Source: CAVZTA01 sp963778025
GTDB lineage: Bacteria; Chloroflexota; Limnocylindria; Limnocylindrales; CSP1-4
Assembly (NCBI GenBank): GCA_963778025.1
Contig: CAVZTA010000019.1
Location: 248,001 to 312,000 of the forward strand
Direction: 5' to 3'
DNA length: 64,000 bases
Below the pieces are notes generated by a model. That model did no database searches. It saw only the letters and a list, made by a program, of their open reading frames with translations, and was not told where the DNA came from. Below, in pieces: positions 9,301 through 17,603 of this stretch. Every line of letters begins with the position of its first letter. The stretch's first letter is position 1. The translations under genes and the position numbers were made by a program.

Positions 9301-9329
9301 AGTCTAGGGACGGCCCTCGAGGCCGTCAA
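9301..9329 (-). promoter_or_regulatory. Sigma70-type promoter of the trp operon
   Basis: TTGACG (9329-9324) and TAGACT (9306-9301) are separated by exactly 17 bp on the minus strand, placing transcription start near 9294, just upstream of the T-box Stem I. The same TAGACT -10 sequence recurs before several other genes in the window. Confidence 0.8.
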
Positions 9330-9449
9330 CCGCCACCGCCATCCGTGCATCCCGAGGTCGACCGCGCCGCAGCCCAGGTGCACGGGTGCGCTGCGCTGCC
9401 CTCGGCTCAGGCGCCGAGCGCGGGCGGTCGGCGCGTGCGGGAACCGCCC

Positions 9450-9956
9450 TCAGGTCGCCACGCCCTCCCAGGTCCAGCCGGGCAGCGACTCGATCGCCGC
9501 GATCTCCTCGCCATCCAGCGCGCCGTCCGCGTGCTGCTCCCTGGCGTAGGACACCCAGCGGCCGAGCGGGAACCCGTCGTCGGTCTCGTAGTCCTCATCC
9601 AGGTCGAGCGATCCACCGTCGCCCAGGTGCTCCTGCGCGGCCCACGCCCCGGTCTCCAGGAACGGGTCGAACGACTGCCACCCGCCACCCTCGAGCGGCC
9701 GGAGCGAGAGCTCGTCGACGTAGCACCACGCCCAGTCCTCACCGGGCTGGCCGCTGCGCATGATCGGGTGACCCGTCGCGTTGTGGTGGCCGGTCATGTG
9801 GCGGTTTGGGCTGGTGTCGCAGCACAGCGTGATGCCGCACTGGAGGCATTGGCGCAGGTGGTGCCACGTGGAGCCGATCTCGATACAGGTGACGCAGACG
9901 TCGCCCGGCGCGGGGACGTCGGCGATGGTGTCGAGGTGGCGACAGGGAGCGGTCAT
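9450..9956 (-). CDS. UBP-type zinc finger protein with helicase-associated-like domain
   Basis: This 168-residue protein starts at 9956 (MTAPCRHLDTIADV). Its first ~75 residues carry the Cys/His pattern of a UBP zinc finger: CRHL, CVTC, WHHLRQCLQCGITLCC, then HMTGHHNATGHPIM. In eukaryotes that fold binds the C-terminus of ubiquitin; in bacteria the ligand is unknown. After a linker, residues ~125-165 (LGRWVSYAREQHADGALDGE, then IESLPGWTW) resemble the small helicase-associated (HA) helical domain. It is last in a run of three short genes, and its start overlaps the preceding stop in ATGA. No enzymatic domain is present. The pairing of the two modules is what I see; the function is unknown. 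Confidence 0.75.
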   Translation of the reverse strand: MTAPCRHLDTIADVPAPGDVCVTCIEIGSTWHHLRQCLQCGITLCCDTSPNRHMTGHHNATGHPIMRSGQPGEDWAWCYVDELSLRPLEGGGWQSFDPFLETGAWAAQEHLGDGGSLDLDEDYETDDGFPLGRWVSYAREQHADGALDGEEIAAIESLPGWTWEGVAT

Positions 9957-10174
9957 GGTGCAGGCTCCGGGCTGGGTTCGGGGATGCTCGCGGTTCGTTC
10001 GAAGCCGGCGCACCGGGTCACCGGCAATCGTGGGTAGCGGGGATATCGCGGGTCTGACTCGGATCGTCGGCACAGGACGAACGTGGAGCCGCGCCCGCTG
10101 ATCACTCGTCGAGCGTACCGGCAGTCGGCGCAGAGCCCCGGCGGGGTCGGCTCGCCGTGCATCCCGGCGAGCAT
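9953..10174 (-). CDS. Small four-Cys conserved protein
   Basis: A protein of about 70 residues with the pattern CADCRYARRV, STFVLCRRSE and LPVTRCAGFE, i.e. four cysteines in two pairs that could hold one zinc ion. The start is either ATG at 10174 or ATG at 10162 (MHGEPTPP); the latter fits the family pattern slightly better. Its stop overlaps the start of the UBP zinc finger gene (ATGA), so the two are coupled. I do not recognise a named family, and it may be a structural zinc ribbon. Confidence 0.65.
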   Translation of the reverse strand: MLAGMHGEPTPPGLCADCRYARRVISGRGSTFVLCRRSESDPRYPRYPRLPVTRCAGFERTASIPEPSPEPAP

Positions 10175-10183
10175 AGGCGAGGC

Positions 10184-10358
10184 TCAGCCCGCGCGCGTCG
10201 CCCCGGGACCGAGCCTGGATGGGCCGAGGCGTCGACGGACGACCGGCAGCCAGGCCAGGCCACCGGCCAGCTGCAGCGCGACGGCGAGCACGAGCAGCAG
10301 GCCAGGGACGGAGAGCAGCAGCCCGGGGACCTGCCACCCGTTCGGCGGCGCCCGTCAT
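10184..10358 (-). CDS. Small single-span membrane protein, frameshifted
   Basis: Starting at ATG 10358 (MTGAAER) and removing one base near 10337 (CGGGTGG context) gives WQVPGLLLSVPGLLLVLAV followed by QLAGGLAWLPVVRRRLG and a stop at 10184, 57 residues in all. The sequence is one long hydrophobic helix with a positively charged end. The length is a multiple of three plus one, as expected from one inserted base. It sits 9 bp before the four-Cys gene on the same strand. It appears as a gene only if the indel is accepted. The 235 bp between it and the AraC gene holds no convincing gene. Confidence 0.5.
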
Positions 10359-10593
10359 CTCCGCCTCCGCCTCCGCGTCCCGTTGCGAGCGATCGGCTCG
10401 CCGATACCGCTGCCAGCCCTATCTCGCGCGCTTCCCGGCCCTGAAGCCACCCCGATCGAGGCACGGGGCACGATGCCGAGCACGACCCACGCGTCGGATC
10501 GCCGTCGCCACCGCGACGCGCCGGACGCCTCGGGCCGCTCCCAGCCCCCGGATAGCGCTCGCACCGGTCACGCGACGCCGGCGCGCGGGCGGG

Positions 10594-11409
10594 TCAGATG
10601 CGGCGGCGCTCGGCGAAGCGGCCGGGCGTCGTCCCGAGCAAGTCGCGGAACCGGCGCGTGAGGTGCGCCTGGTCGACGAACCCGACCTCCGCGGCCACGT
10701 CGGCGATCGGCTGGCCATCCAGTAACCGTGCGCGGGCCGCGTCGAGCCGGCGACCGAGCACGTAGCGGTGTGGCGCGATGCCCAGCGTGTCGCTGAACGC
10801 CCGCGCGAGGCCGGTCGTCGTGGCCTCGAGGGCCGATGCCGCATCGGCGATCGTGACCGGCTCGAACAGGCGGTCGTCGAGCCAGGCGCGCAGCCGTTCG
10901 GCGTCATGGGCGGCGGAGCGGTGGTCGCCCGCCCGTTCGTCCGGCGGGCCGCCGAGCGCGATCCGCAGGCGCTCCAGCACGAACGCGAGGCGGGTCTCGG
11001 CCTCGAGCCGGTCGTCCGGTGCCTCGAGCCGGGCGTGGAGCGTGTCGAGCCGCTCGCGCAGCGCCGGGTCGCGGAGCATCGGCCGGTCGACCGACGCGCC
11101 GATGCGCTCCTCACCGAGGGTCTCGGGCTCGAGATAGATCACGCGCTTGCGAAAGCCGGCGCCGGTCGCGGGCCGGCCGTCGTGCACGACGTGCGGCGGC
11201 AGGATCGAGACCATCGACGGCAGCGCGCCGCGCTCGCGCCGGTCGAGGTCGTACCGGATCGCCCCGTCGTCGACGAGGAAGAGCGTCCAGGCGTCGTGCG
11301 TGTGCGGCGGGTACGCGTGGTCGCGGAAGGTCGCATGGAGGACCTCGCGGATGCCCGGGACCCCGGGCTGCCACGCCCGGATGTCGACCGGAGTGGGGGC
11401 ACGGTCCAT
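10594..11409 (-). CDS. AraC-family transcriptional regulator
   Basis: A 271-residue regulator starting MDRAPTPVDIRAWQPG. The N-terminal half is a cupin-type sensor domain (HATFRDHAYPPHTHDAWTLF with metal-ligand-like histidines, then VSILPPHVVHDGRP). The C-terminal ~100 residues form the double helix-turn-helix DNA-binding domain (VTIADAASALEATTTGLARA, LGIAPHRYVLGRRLDAARA, IADVAAEVGFVDQAHLTRRF, LLGTTPGRF). It is divergent from a LysE-type exporter 49 bp away, so it most likely controls that exporter. Longer upstream frames exist, but this start is favoured by a TACATT -10 element ending 6 nt before the ATG. Confidence 0.9.
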   Translation of the reverse strand: MDRAPTPVDIRAWQPGVPGIREVLHATFRDHAYPPHTHDAWTLFLVDDGAIRYDLDRRERGALPSMVSILPPHVVHDGRPATGAGFRKRVIYLEPETLGEERIGASVDRPMLRDPALRERLDTLHARLEAPDDRLEAETRLAFVLERLRIALGGPPDERAGDHRSAAHDAERLRAWLDDRLFEPVTIADAASALEATTTGLARAFSDTLGIAPHRYVLGRRLDAARARLLDGQPIADVAAEVGFVDQAHLTRRFRDLLGTTPGRFAERRRI

Positions 11410-11458
11410 CGCAGGAATGTACAAGACCTCGGCGTTCGGGCCGCCTAGCGTCGTCGCC
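11410..11458. promoter_or_regulatory. Divergent leaderless promoters of araC-type and lysE-type genes
   Basis: In 49 bp between opposite starts there are two -10-like hexamers: TACATT on the minus strand (11421-11416), 6 nt before the regulator ATG, and TAGCGT on the plus strand (11446-11451), 7 nt before the exporter GTG. Both would give mRNAs with essentially no 5' leader. Confidence 0.5.
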
Positions 11459-12052
11459 GTGGATGCAGGTTGGCTGGCCGCGGTGGTGGCGTTCTCGGTC
11501 GTGAGCTCGGTCACGCCCGGGCCGAACAACCTGCTGTTGTGGGGGTCGGGCGCCTCGGCGGGGTTCGTGCGGACGGTGCCGCACGTCGTGGGGACGGCAC
11601 TCGGGCTCGGGCTGATGGCACTCCTCGTCGCGGCCGGCCTCGGGGCGGTGGTCACGTCCGTACCGGCGGTGACGGTGGTCCTGAAGGTGTTGGGGACGGT
11701 CTACCTGCTGTGGCTTGCGTGGCGGCTCCTGGGCGCCGGCTCACTCCAGCGGGGGACCGTCGCGCGGCCGATGACCGTGTGGCAGGCGATCGCCTTCCAG
11801 CTGGTGAACGCGAAGGCCTGGATCTTCGCCCTCGGCGCGATCACCACGTTCCGCCCCGCCGATCTGCCGACCCTCGCCGGCGGCGCGCTCGTCGCGGCGA
11901 TCATGGCGCTGGTCATCCTGCCGACGGCGGCGCTGTGGGCGGGCGCCGGCGGCGCGCTGGCCCGGGTGGTCGACTCGCCGCGGGCGCGCCGGATCGTCAA
12001 CGTCTCGCTCGCGACGCTGCTCGTGGCGTCGGTCGCCACGGTCTGGCTGTAG
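11459..12052 (+). CDS. LysE/RhtB-family amino acid exporter
   Basis: A 197-residue inner-membrane protein with about six hydrophobic segments. The signature region VVSSVTPGPNNLLLWGSG is typical of LysE/RhtB exporters, followed by GTALGLGLMALLVAAGLGA, LGTVYLLWLAWRLL and FQLVNAKAWIFALGAI. Such proteins export amino acids or related metabolites by proton exchange; the substrate cannot be read from sequence. GTG at 11459 is taken as start because of the TAGCGT element 7 nt upstream; an in-frame ATG at 11417 is an alternative. The divergent AraC regulator probably senses the exported compound. Confidence 0.88.
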   Translation: MDAGWLAAVVAFSVVSSVTPGPNNLLLWGSGASAGFVRTVPHVVGTALGLGLMALLVAAGLGAVVTSVPAVTVVLKVLGTVYLLWLAWRLLGAGSLQRGTVARPMTVWQAIAFQLVNAKAWIFALGAITTFRPADLPTLAGGALVAAIMALVILPTAALWAGAGGALARVVDSPRARRIVNVSLATLLVASVATVWL

Positions 12053-12174
12053 CGCTCTGGCGGCAGCTCTCCGTCGAGCGTGGTCGATGACCCGTGGCCG
12101 CCCTCGCGGACGAGACACCGCAGAGACTGTGGCGGTGTAGACCGGTGGAGGTTCCTCAGACAAGGGGGTGCACC

Positions 12175-12639
12175 ATGCGCCGGATCGCCGCTCTGCTCGC
12201 CATCGCGCTGCTTCTCGCGTCCGCCTCCACGGCCGCCGCCGCGGGTCCGACTCGCGTCCAGGTCGTCGGACGACTGCTCGGCGGAGACCGGATCGTTCTC
12301 GATGCGGTCGAGCTGCCGTCCGGAGACGTCGTCGGGCAGCTGGTCGAACGGTCGGTCCGCGGCACGCTCCGGGCGACGGTCGACTGCATCGAGATCGCTC
12401 AGACCGACCAATTCACGGTCGCCACGATGAGCGGTCTCGTCGTCGGCGGCGACCTCACGACGGCCGGAAGCAACTTCTTCTTCGTGGTCCGGGTCGGGCG
12501 CACGACGACCGACGCGGACGCCGCCTCGTCGGTCGTGCTCAATGTCCCGTCGAGTCGACCGTGCCTCGGGGACTTCATCGGGTCGGACTTCCCGGTCAAC
12601 CCGCTCGAGTCCGGGCGGATCACCATCACCACGTCGTAG
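12175..12639 (+). CDS. Secreted protein of unknown function
   Basis: A 154-residue protein with a clear Sec signal peptide (MRRIAALLAIALLLASAST, cut near AAAAG-PTR) and no later membrane span. A GGGGGTG ribosome site precedes the ATG. The mature part has two cysteines (TVDCIEIAQ and SRPCLGDFIG) that may form a disulfide, and it is rich in beta-prone stretches. I recognise no family. It stands alone between the exporter and tRNA-Ser. Confidence 0.7.
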   Translation: MRRIAALLAIALLLASASTAAAAGPTRVQVVGRLLGGDRIVLDAVELPSGDVVGQLVERSVRGTLRATVDCIEIAQTDQFTVATMSGLVVGGDLTTAGSNFFFVVRVGRTTTDADAASSVVLNVPSSRPCLGDFIGSDFPVNPLESGRITITTS

Positions 12640-12678
12640 CGTTGGCAGGGTCAGGACCGGATCCGGCGGCTCTCGAAC

Positions 12679-12765
12679 TGGCGGAGCGAGAGGGATTTCG
12701 AACCCCCGAGGCTTGCGCCTTGCGGTTTTCAAGACCGCCGCCATCAACCACTCGGCCATCGCTCC
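12679..12765 (-). tRNA. tRNA-Ser(TGA), with an extra base in the T-loop
   Basis: The 7-bp acceptor stem GGAGCGA (12765-12759) pairs with TCGCTCC (12689-12683), followed by discriminator G and an encoded CCA. The anticodon loop CTTGAAA places TGA at 12731-12729, and a long variable arm is present, as in serine tRNAs. The T-stem GGGGG/CCCTC encloses an 8-nt loop TTCGAAAT, where every normal tRNA has 7 (TTCGAAT). The extra A is most simply a base-calling insertion, in line with the frameshifts elsewhere. Confidence 0.92.
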
Positions 12766-12797
12766 GTCGGGCAGCCTACCCGAACGGCTTCGGGGCG

Positions 12798-13973
12798 TCA
12801 GCCCTGTGCCTGCCGCACGACCTCGCCGAGTCGACGCGCTCCCTCGATCAGGTCGGGCTCGGGGAAGCGCGCGAAGGAGAGGCGGAGCCATGACGGATCG
12901 AGCGTGCCCGACGCGTCGAACCGGGACGCCGGCTGATAGGTGACGCCCGCGGCGTCGGCGACCGGCAGGAGCGTCGTCGCCGACAGCCCTCCGGGCAGCC
13001 GAAGCCAGACGAAATAGCCGCCCTCGGGCGCCTCGAAGATGGCGCCGGGGATCGCGTCGCGGATCGCCCCCGCGAGCGCGTCGCTCCGCGAGCGATAGAT
13101 GTCCCGCAGCCGGGCGACGTTCGGCTCGTAGTGACCGGCCGCCGCATACTCGGCGACGGCGAGCGCGACCATGGGGTTGAGCCCGCCGCCCGACGCGAGC
13201 ACGCCGCCCTCCACGACGCGGCTCACCAGCGCCGACGGGCCGCTGATCCAGCCCAGCCGGAGGCCGGGCGCCAGCGTCTTCGAGAAGGACCCCAGCCGCA
13301 GCACCGGCGCCGCCGGGTCCACCACGCCGATCGACGGTGGCGGCGGCGCCGAGAACCACAACTCGCGGTAGACGTCGTCCTCGGCGATGACCATGTCGTT
13401 CGCAGCGGCCAGGCGCGCCAGGGCGGCCCGCCGCTCGACGGGCAACGTCCGCCCGGTGGGGTTGCCGAACGTCGGGATCGTGTAGAGCAGCGAGACGCGC
13501 TTCCCCGCTGCCCGCGCGACCCCGATCGCCGCCTCGGCGGCATCGATCCTCAGCCCGTCGGCGTCCGTCTCGACGCCCACCAGCTCGACGCCGTGGTCAC
13601 GCAGGATGCCGAGCGCGAGATGGTAGGTCGGCACCTCGACCAGCACGACATCGCCGCGCTGGGTGAACGCGGTCGCGATGAGGTCGAGCGCGGACGAGAT
13701 CCCGGCCGTGATCAGGAGCTCCCCGTCCACGGGCGCACGCGAGTCGACGACGCCCAGGTGACCCGACAACCACTCGACCAGTGGCCACGGGCCGTACTCC
13801 GCGCCATAGCCCAGGGCATCGGCGCCGTAGCGTCGCAACGCCGACGCCGACGCCTCCGCCAGCTCGCGGGTCGGCAGCAACGACGGCTCCGGCTGCCCGA
13901 TCGCCAGCTCGATGACGCCCTCGCGGACCGAGGCCTGGGTCAGCGGCGGACGGGGGGTGACAGCCATGGGCAT
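12798..13973 (-). CDS. PLP-dependent aminotransferase, class I/II (2-aminoadipate type)
   Basis: A 391-residue fold-type I aminotransferase resembling the catalytic half of MocR regulators and LysN-type 2-aminoadipate or aromatic aminotransferases, but with no helix-turn-helix domain. Visible are GQPEPSLLP, YGAEYGPWPLVEWLSGHLG, LLITAGISSALDLIA, IPTFGNPTGRTLP (Asn of the active site), VIAEDDVYRELWF (Asp contacting the pyridine nitrogen), RLGSFSKTLAPGLRLGWI (Schiff-base Lys in SFSK) and WLRLSFARF with the carboxylate-binding Arg. Substrate specificity is not predictable. It is separate from its neighbours and converges towards tRNA-Ser. Confidence 0.88.
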   Translation of the reverse strand: MPMAVTPRPPLTQASVREGVIELAIGQPEPSLLPTRELAEASASALRRYGADALGYGAEYGPWPLVEWLSGHLGVVDSRAPVDGELLITAGISSALDLIATAFTQRGDVVLVEVPTYHLALGILRDHGVELVGVETDADGLRIDAAEAAIGVARAAGKRVSLLYTIPTFGNPTGRTLPVERRAALARLAAANDMVIAEDDVYRELWFSAPPPPSIGVVDPAAPVLRLGSFSKTLAPGLRLGWISGPSALVSRVVEGGVLASGGGLNPMVALAVAEYAAAGHYEPNVARLRDIYRSRSDALAGAIRDAIPGAIFEAPEGGYFVWLRLPGGLSATTLLPVADAAGVTYQPASRFDASGTLDPSWLRLSFARFPEPDLIEGARRLGEVVRQAQG

Positions 13974-14340
13974 GCATCGTGCGGCCCCGACGCGGCCCTC
14001 GTCCAGCGGCGAGCGCTTGGCCCGGGTGCTGCCTCCGGGGCAGCAAACGCTGACAAGGAGGCCGCGCTCGGTCGTCCTGGTGACTGACCGACAGCGGCGC
14101 TACCGAGCCATCGGCGTGGTCGGTCGGATCGCTGCCCCGGAGGCAGCAAGCCGCCCCGATCAGCGTGCGCCGGCGAGTGGACCGACTCGCTTGTCGGGAT
14201 CTGCTGCCCGACAGACAGCGGGCGGCGAGGCGGGGCGGTGGCCGGTCGGCGAAGGGCGACGCGAGGACCCTGCGCTAGACTCGGCCAGAGGGAGCCCCAC
14301 ACATCCGGTCCCGCGCCCGGCGGACCGCCAAGGAGAGCCC
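13974..14340. other. Intergenic region with three related 17-bp dyad sites
   Basis: This 367-bp divergent region holds no gene. It contains three 17-mers of form GCTG(N9)CAGC: GCTGCCTCCGGGGCAGC at 14028-14044, its exact reverse complement GCTGCCCCGGAGGCAGC at 14131-14147, and GCTGCCCGACAGACAGC at 14203-14219. A TAGACT -10 element is at 14276-14281, and AAGGAG lies just before the GTG at 14341. The dyads could be operators for the ABC exporter operon. Confidence 0.5.
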
Positions 14341-15198
14341 GTGTTCCGCCGACGAGGGACGGGCAGGGCCGCGACGGACCGCAAGGGCCAGCGCGCGACC
14401 GACCCCCTCCCCTCCCCGCACCTCATCGACCTTCGCCGTGTCGTCAAGGACTACGTCACCGACGCCGGCCCGTTCCGCGCGCTCGATGCGGTCGACCTGC
14501 AGGTCGATCCCGGCGAGTTCATCGCGGTCGTCGGCCGTTCCGGGAGCGGCAAGTCGACGCTGATGAACATGATGACCGGCATCGACCGCGCGACCGGCGG
14601 CACGGTCACCGTCGCGGGCCAGGATCTCGCGGTCCTGAGCGAGGGCAAGGTCGCCGAGTGGCGCGGCCGGACGGTCGGCGTGATCTTCCAGTTCTTCCAG
14701 CTGCTGCCGACGCTGACCGTCGTCGAGAACGTGATGCTGCCGATGGACTTCCTCGGCCAGCGGTCGCCCCGCGAACGAGAGGAGCGCGCGATGGCGCTGC
14801 TCGAGCGGGTCGGCATGACCGATCAGGCGCGCAAGCTCCCGGCGAGCACCTCCGGCGGCCAGCAGCAGCGCATCGCCATCGCGCGCGCGCTCGCCAACGA
14901 CCCGCCGCTCCTCGTCGCCGACGAACCCACCGGCAACCTGGACTCCACGACGGCCGACATCGTGTTCGAGCTGTTCGAGTCGCTCGTCGACGCGGGTCGC
15001 ACGGTCGTCATGGTCACGCACGATGCCGAGCTTGCGGCGCGTACCCGCCGCATCGTCCACATGGCGGACGGCCGCATCCTCGACGGCGTGCTCGACCCCG
15101 CCGCGGCGCCCACCGGCGCGCGTGCCAGCGCGAACGGGACGGCCGCCCCCGAGCCCTCCCCGCCCCTCCCCCGGCTGCGTCCCGCCCCGGATGCGTAG
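14341..15198 (+). CDS. MacB/LolD-type ABC transporter ATPase
   Basis: The ATP-binding subunit of a type VII (MacB-like) ABC system. Visible are Walker A GRSGSGKSTLMNM, the Q-loop region FQFFQLLPTLT, a variant signature STSGGQQQRIAIARAL (usual LSGGQ with Leu replaced), Walker B LLVADEPTGNLDS and H-loop VTHDAELA. The start is GTG at 14341 with AAGGAG 7 nt upstream; the first ~30 residues are basic and poorly conserved. The C-terminal tail after ~255 is Ala/Pro-rich. Its end overlaps the permease start by 8 bp, and a HlyD-type adaptor follows, so it energises an export or mechanotransmission complex, not an importer. Confidence 0.92.
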   Translation: MFRRRGTGRAATDRKGQRATDPLPSPHLIDLRRVVKDYVTDAGPFRALDAVDLQVDPGEFIAVVGRSGSGKSTLMNMMTGIDRATGGTVTVAGQDLAVLSEGKVAEWRGRTVGVIFQFFQLLPTLTVVENVMLPMDFLGQRSPREREERAMALLERVGMTDQARKLPASTSGGQQQRIAIARALANDPPLLVADEPTGNLDSTTADIVFELFESLVDAGRTVVMVTHDAELAARTRRIVHMADGRILDGVLDPAAAPTGARASANGTAAPEPSPPLPRLRPAPDA

Positions 15199-17582
15199 CG
15201 TCCGCTGGCGCAAGGTCATCCGCGACCTCGGCACCCACAAGCTGCGCAGCGCGCTCGTGGTCCTGTCGATCGCGGTCGGCGTGTTCGCCGTCGGCACGAT
15301 CGCCGGCTCCGACGCGCTCCTCCAGGTGAACCTCGCCAAGGGCTACGCGGACTCGAAGCCGTCCAGCGCCCAGATCTTCACGCAGCCGTTCGACCCCGAC
15401 CTCGTCGATAGCGTCCGCCGCTACAAGGGCGTCGCCGATGCCGAGGGACGCCGGAGCGTCACGGTCCGCCTGGTCACCGGCCCGAACGCCTACCGCGAGT
15501 TCCAGCTCACCGCCATCCCGGACTTCGGCGATCAGCGCCTGGACCTCGTGACGCCCGAACCCGGCCGCGGTTCGTGGCCGCCCCGGAAGGGCGAGGTCGA
15601 GATCGAGCGGAGCTCGCTGATGCTGGAGCACCTCGCGCCGGGCCAGGAGATCACCATCCAGACCCCCGACGGCAAGACCCACCAGCTGCAGGTCGCCGGC
15701 ATCGACCACGAGGTCGGCGCGTCTCCCGCGTTCTATGTCGGGCGGGTGTTCGGCCACGTCACGCCGGACACGCTCGAGGACCTGGGCTTCGGCGACCAGG
15801 ACGACGAGCTCCGCATCCGCGCCGCCGACGCGTCCCTTGACCGTGACGGCATCCGCGCGCTCGTCGAGGACATCAGCGCCCGCCTCGAACGAGGCGGTGT
15901 CGCCGTGAACGGGAGCTACGTGCCGGTGCCCGGCAAGCACCCCGCGAACGACCTGCTGCAGGGCTTCTTCCTCGTCCTCGGCGTCATCGGCGCCCTGGCG
16001 CTCGTCATGTCGGGGTTCCTCGTCGTCAACACCGTGTCGGCCATCCTCGCCCAGCAGACCCGCCAGATCGGCGTGATGAAGGCGATCGGCGCGCGCAACG
16101 ACCAGATCGCGGGCATCTACCTCGCGCTCGTGCTCGCGTACGCGGTGCTGAGTCTGATGGTCGCGCTGCCCATCGGCGCCCTTGGCGCGTTCGCGTTCAC
16201 GAGCTTCACGGCGGGGCTCGCGAACTTCGACGTCACGCAGTTCTCGATCCCGCCGCGGGTGTTCGCGCTGGAGATCGGCGTCGGGCTGCTCGTGCCGCTG
16301 CTCGCAGCCCTGGTCCCCGTGGTCCGCGGCGTCAGGATCACCGTGCGCGAAGCGCTCGCCAGCGCCGGCATCGCCGACCGCTTCGGCCGCGGCCGGGTGG
16401 ACCGCCTGCTCCAGGGGATCCGCGGGGTCCCGCGCCCGACCCTCTTGAGCATCCGCAATACGTTCCGGCGCAAGGGCCGGCTGGGCCTGACCCTCGCCGC
16501 GCTGACCCTGGGCGGGGCGGTGTTCATGGCCGTGTTCTCGGTCCGCGCGTCGCTCGAGAAGACCCTCGACGACACGCTTCGCTACTTCGCGTACGACGTC
16601 CAGGTGGAGCTCACGACGACGGAGCGCGCGCAGCTGCTGACCGACGAGGCGCTGCGCGTCCCGGGCGTCACCGCCGCGGAGCCGTGGCGGTTCGCCGCCA
16701 CGACGATCGTCCACGACGACGGCTCGGAGGGGCGCGCGTCGTTCGCCTTCGGCCTGCCGCCCGACGCGAAGACGGTCCGGCCGGTCGTCCAGGAGGGTCG
16801 CTGGCTGCGTCCGGACGATGGCAACGCGCTCGTCGCGACGGCCAACCTGCGCGACGACGAGCCGGATCTCGACGGTCGGCGACACCGTCACGCTCAAGAT
16901 CGACGGCCAGGACACCCACTGGACGCTGGTCGGGTTCGTCGAGTCGCCGACCCAGCGGCCGTTCCTCTACGCGCCCGACAAGGCGATCGAGCGCGCGACG
17001 CACGAGGCCGGCCGGGCCGGCGTCCTGATGATCGTCGGCACGCCCGGCTTGTCGCCCGCCGCGCAGGACGGGCTGGCGCGCGCGGTGCGCGAGCACCTCG
17101 AAGGCATCGGGGTGAACGTCGCAGCCACGACGACCGCGGGCGAGATCCGGGCGACCCAGGAGACGCTGTTCGACATCCTCGTCCTGTTCCTCTCGACGAT
17201 GGCCGTGCTGCTGGGCGTGGTCGGTGGCCTCGGGCTCATGGGCACGATGACGATCAACGTCGTGGAGCGGGCGCGCGAGATCGGCGTGCTCCGCGCGGTC
17301 GGCGCCTCGGACTCGGCCGTCCTGCGGATCTTCCTCACCGAGGGCATGCTCATCGGGGCGCTGTCGTGGGCGACCGGCGCGCTGGTCGCCATCCCGATCA
17401 GCAAGCTGCTCGCGGACGCCCTGGGCAATGTGTTCATCCGTCGCCCGCTCGCCTACGCCTATTCGCTCGAGGGGACCCTCCTCTGGATCGCGATCGTGCT
17501 CGCCCTGGCGACCGCCGCCAGCCTCCTGCCCTCGTGGCGGGCCAGCCGCCTCGCCGTGCGCGAGGTGCTGGCGTACGAATGA
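15191..17582 (+). CDS. FtsX/MacB-like ABC permease, one frameshift
   Basis: A two-module FtsX-type permease of about 796 residues. An N-terminal helix (LRSALVVLSIAVGVFAVG) is followed by an extracytoplasmic MacB-type domain, three helices with MKAIGARNDQIAGIYL, a second module starting RRKGRLGLTLAALTLGGAVF, a second periplasmic domain, and a final three-helix block with EIGVLRAVGASDSAVL. Near 16868 (GATCTCGACGG) one extra base shifts the frame; similarity continues as TVGDTVTLKIDG and ends at 17582. Total length is a multiple of three plus one. The ATPase lies upstream and overlaps by 8 bp; the adaptor lies 21 bp downstream. Confidence 0.88.
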
Positions 17583-17603
17583 GCCCCGAGCACTGACCCG
17601 ACG

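Noticed and set aside
9953..9956. Programmed frameshifting as the cause of the many frame changes
   Set aside because: No slippery heptamers with downstream structures recur at the sites, the affected genes are unrelated, and a tRNA shows the same extra-base defect.
7431..10037. A long open frame on the + strand across trpE and the T-box
   Set aside because: It is antisense to trpE, has Arg/Ala/Gly-rich shadow composition and no family motifs; GC-rich genes commonly leave the opposite strand open.
10359..10593. A further small gene overlapping the membrane peptide start by ATGA (frame ending RNGTRRRRRR)
   Set aside because: Only a composition-biased reading without motif, ribosome site or clear start; the coupling overlap alone is not enough.
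14275..16915. Minus-strand open frames across the ABC exporter genes
   Set aside because: They mirror recognised ATPase and permease genes and lack ribosome sites or motifs.
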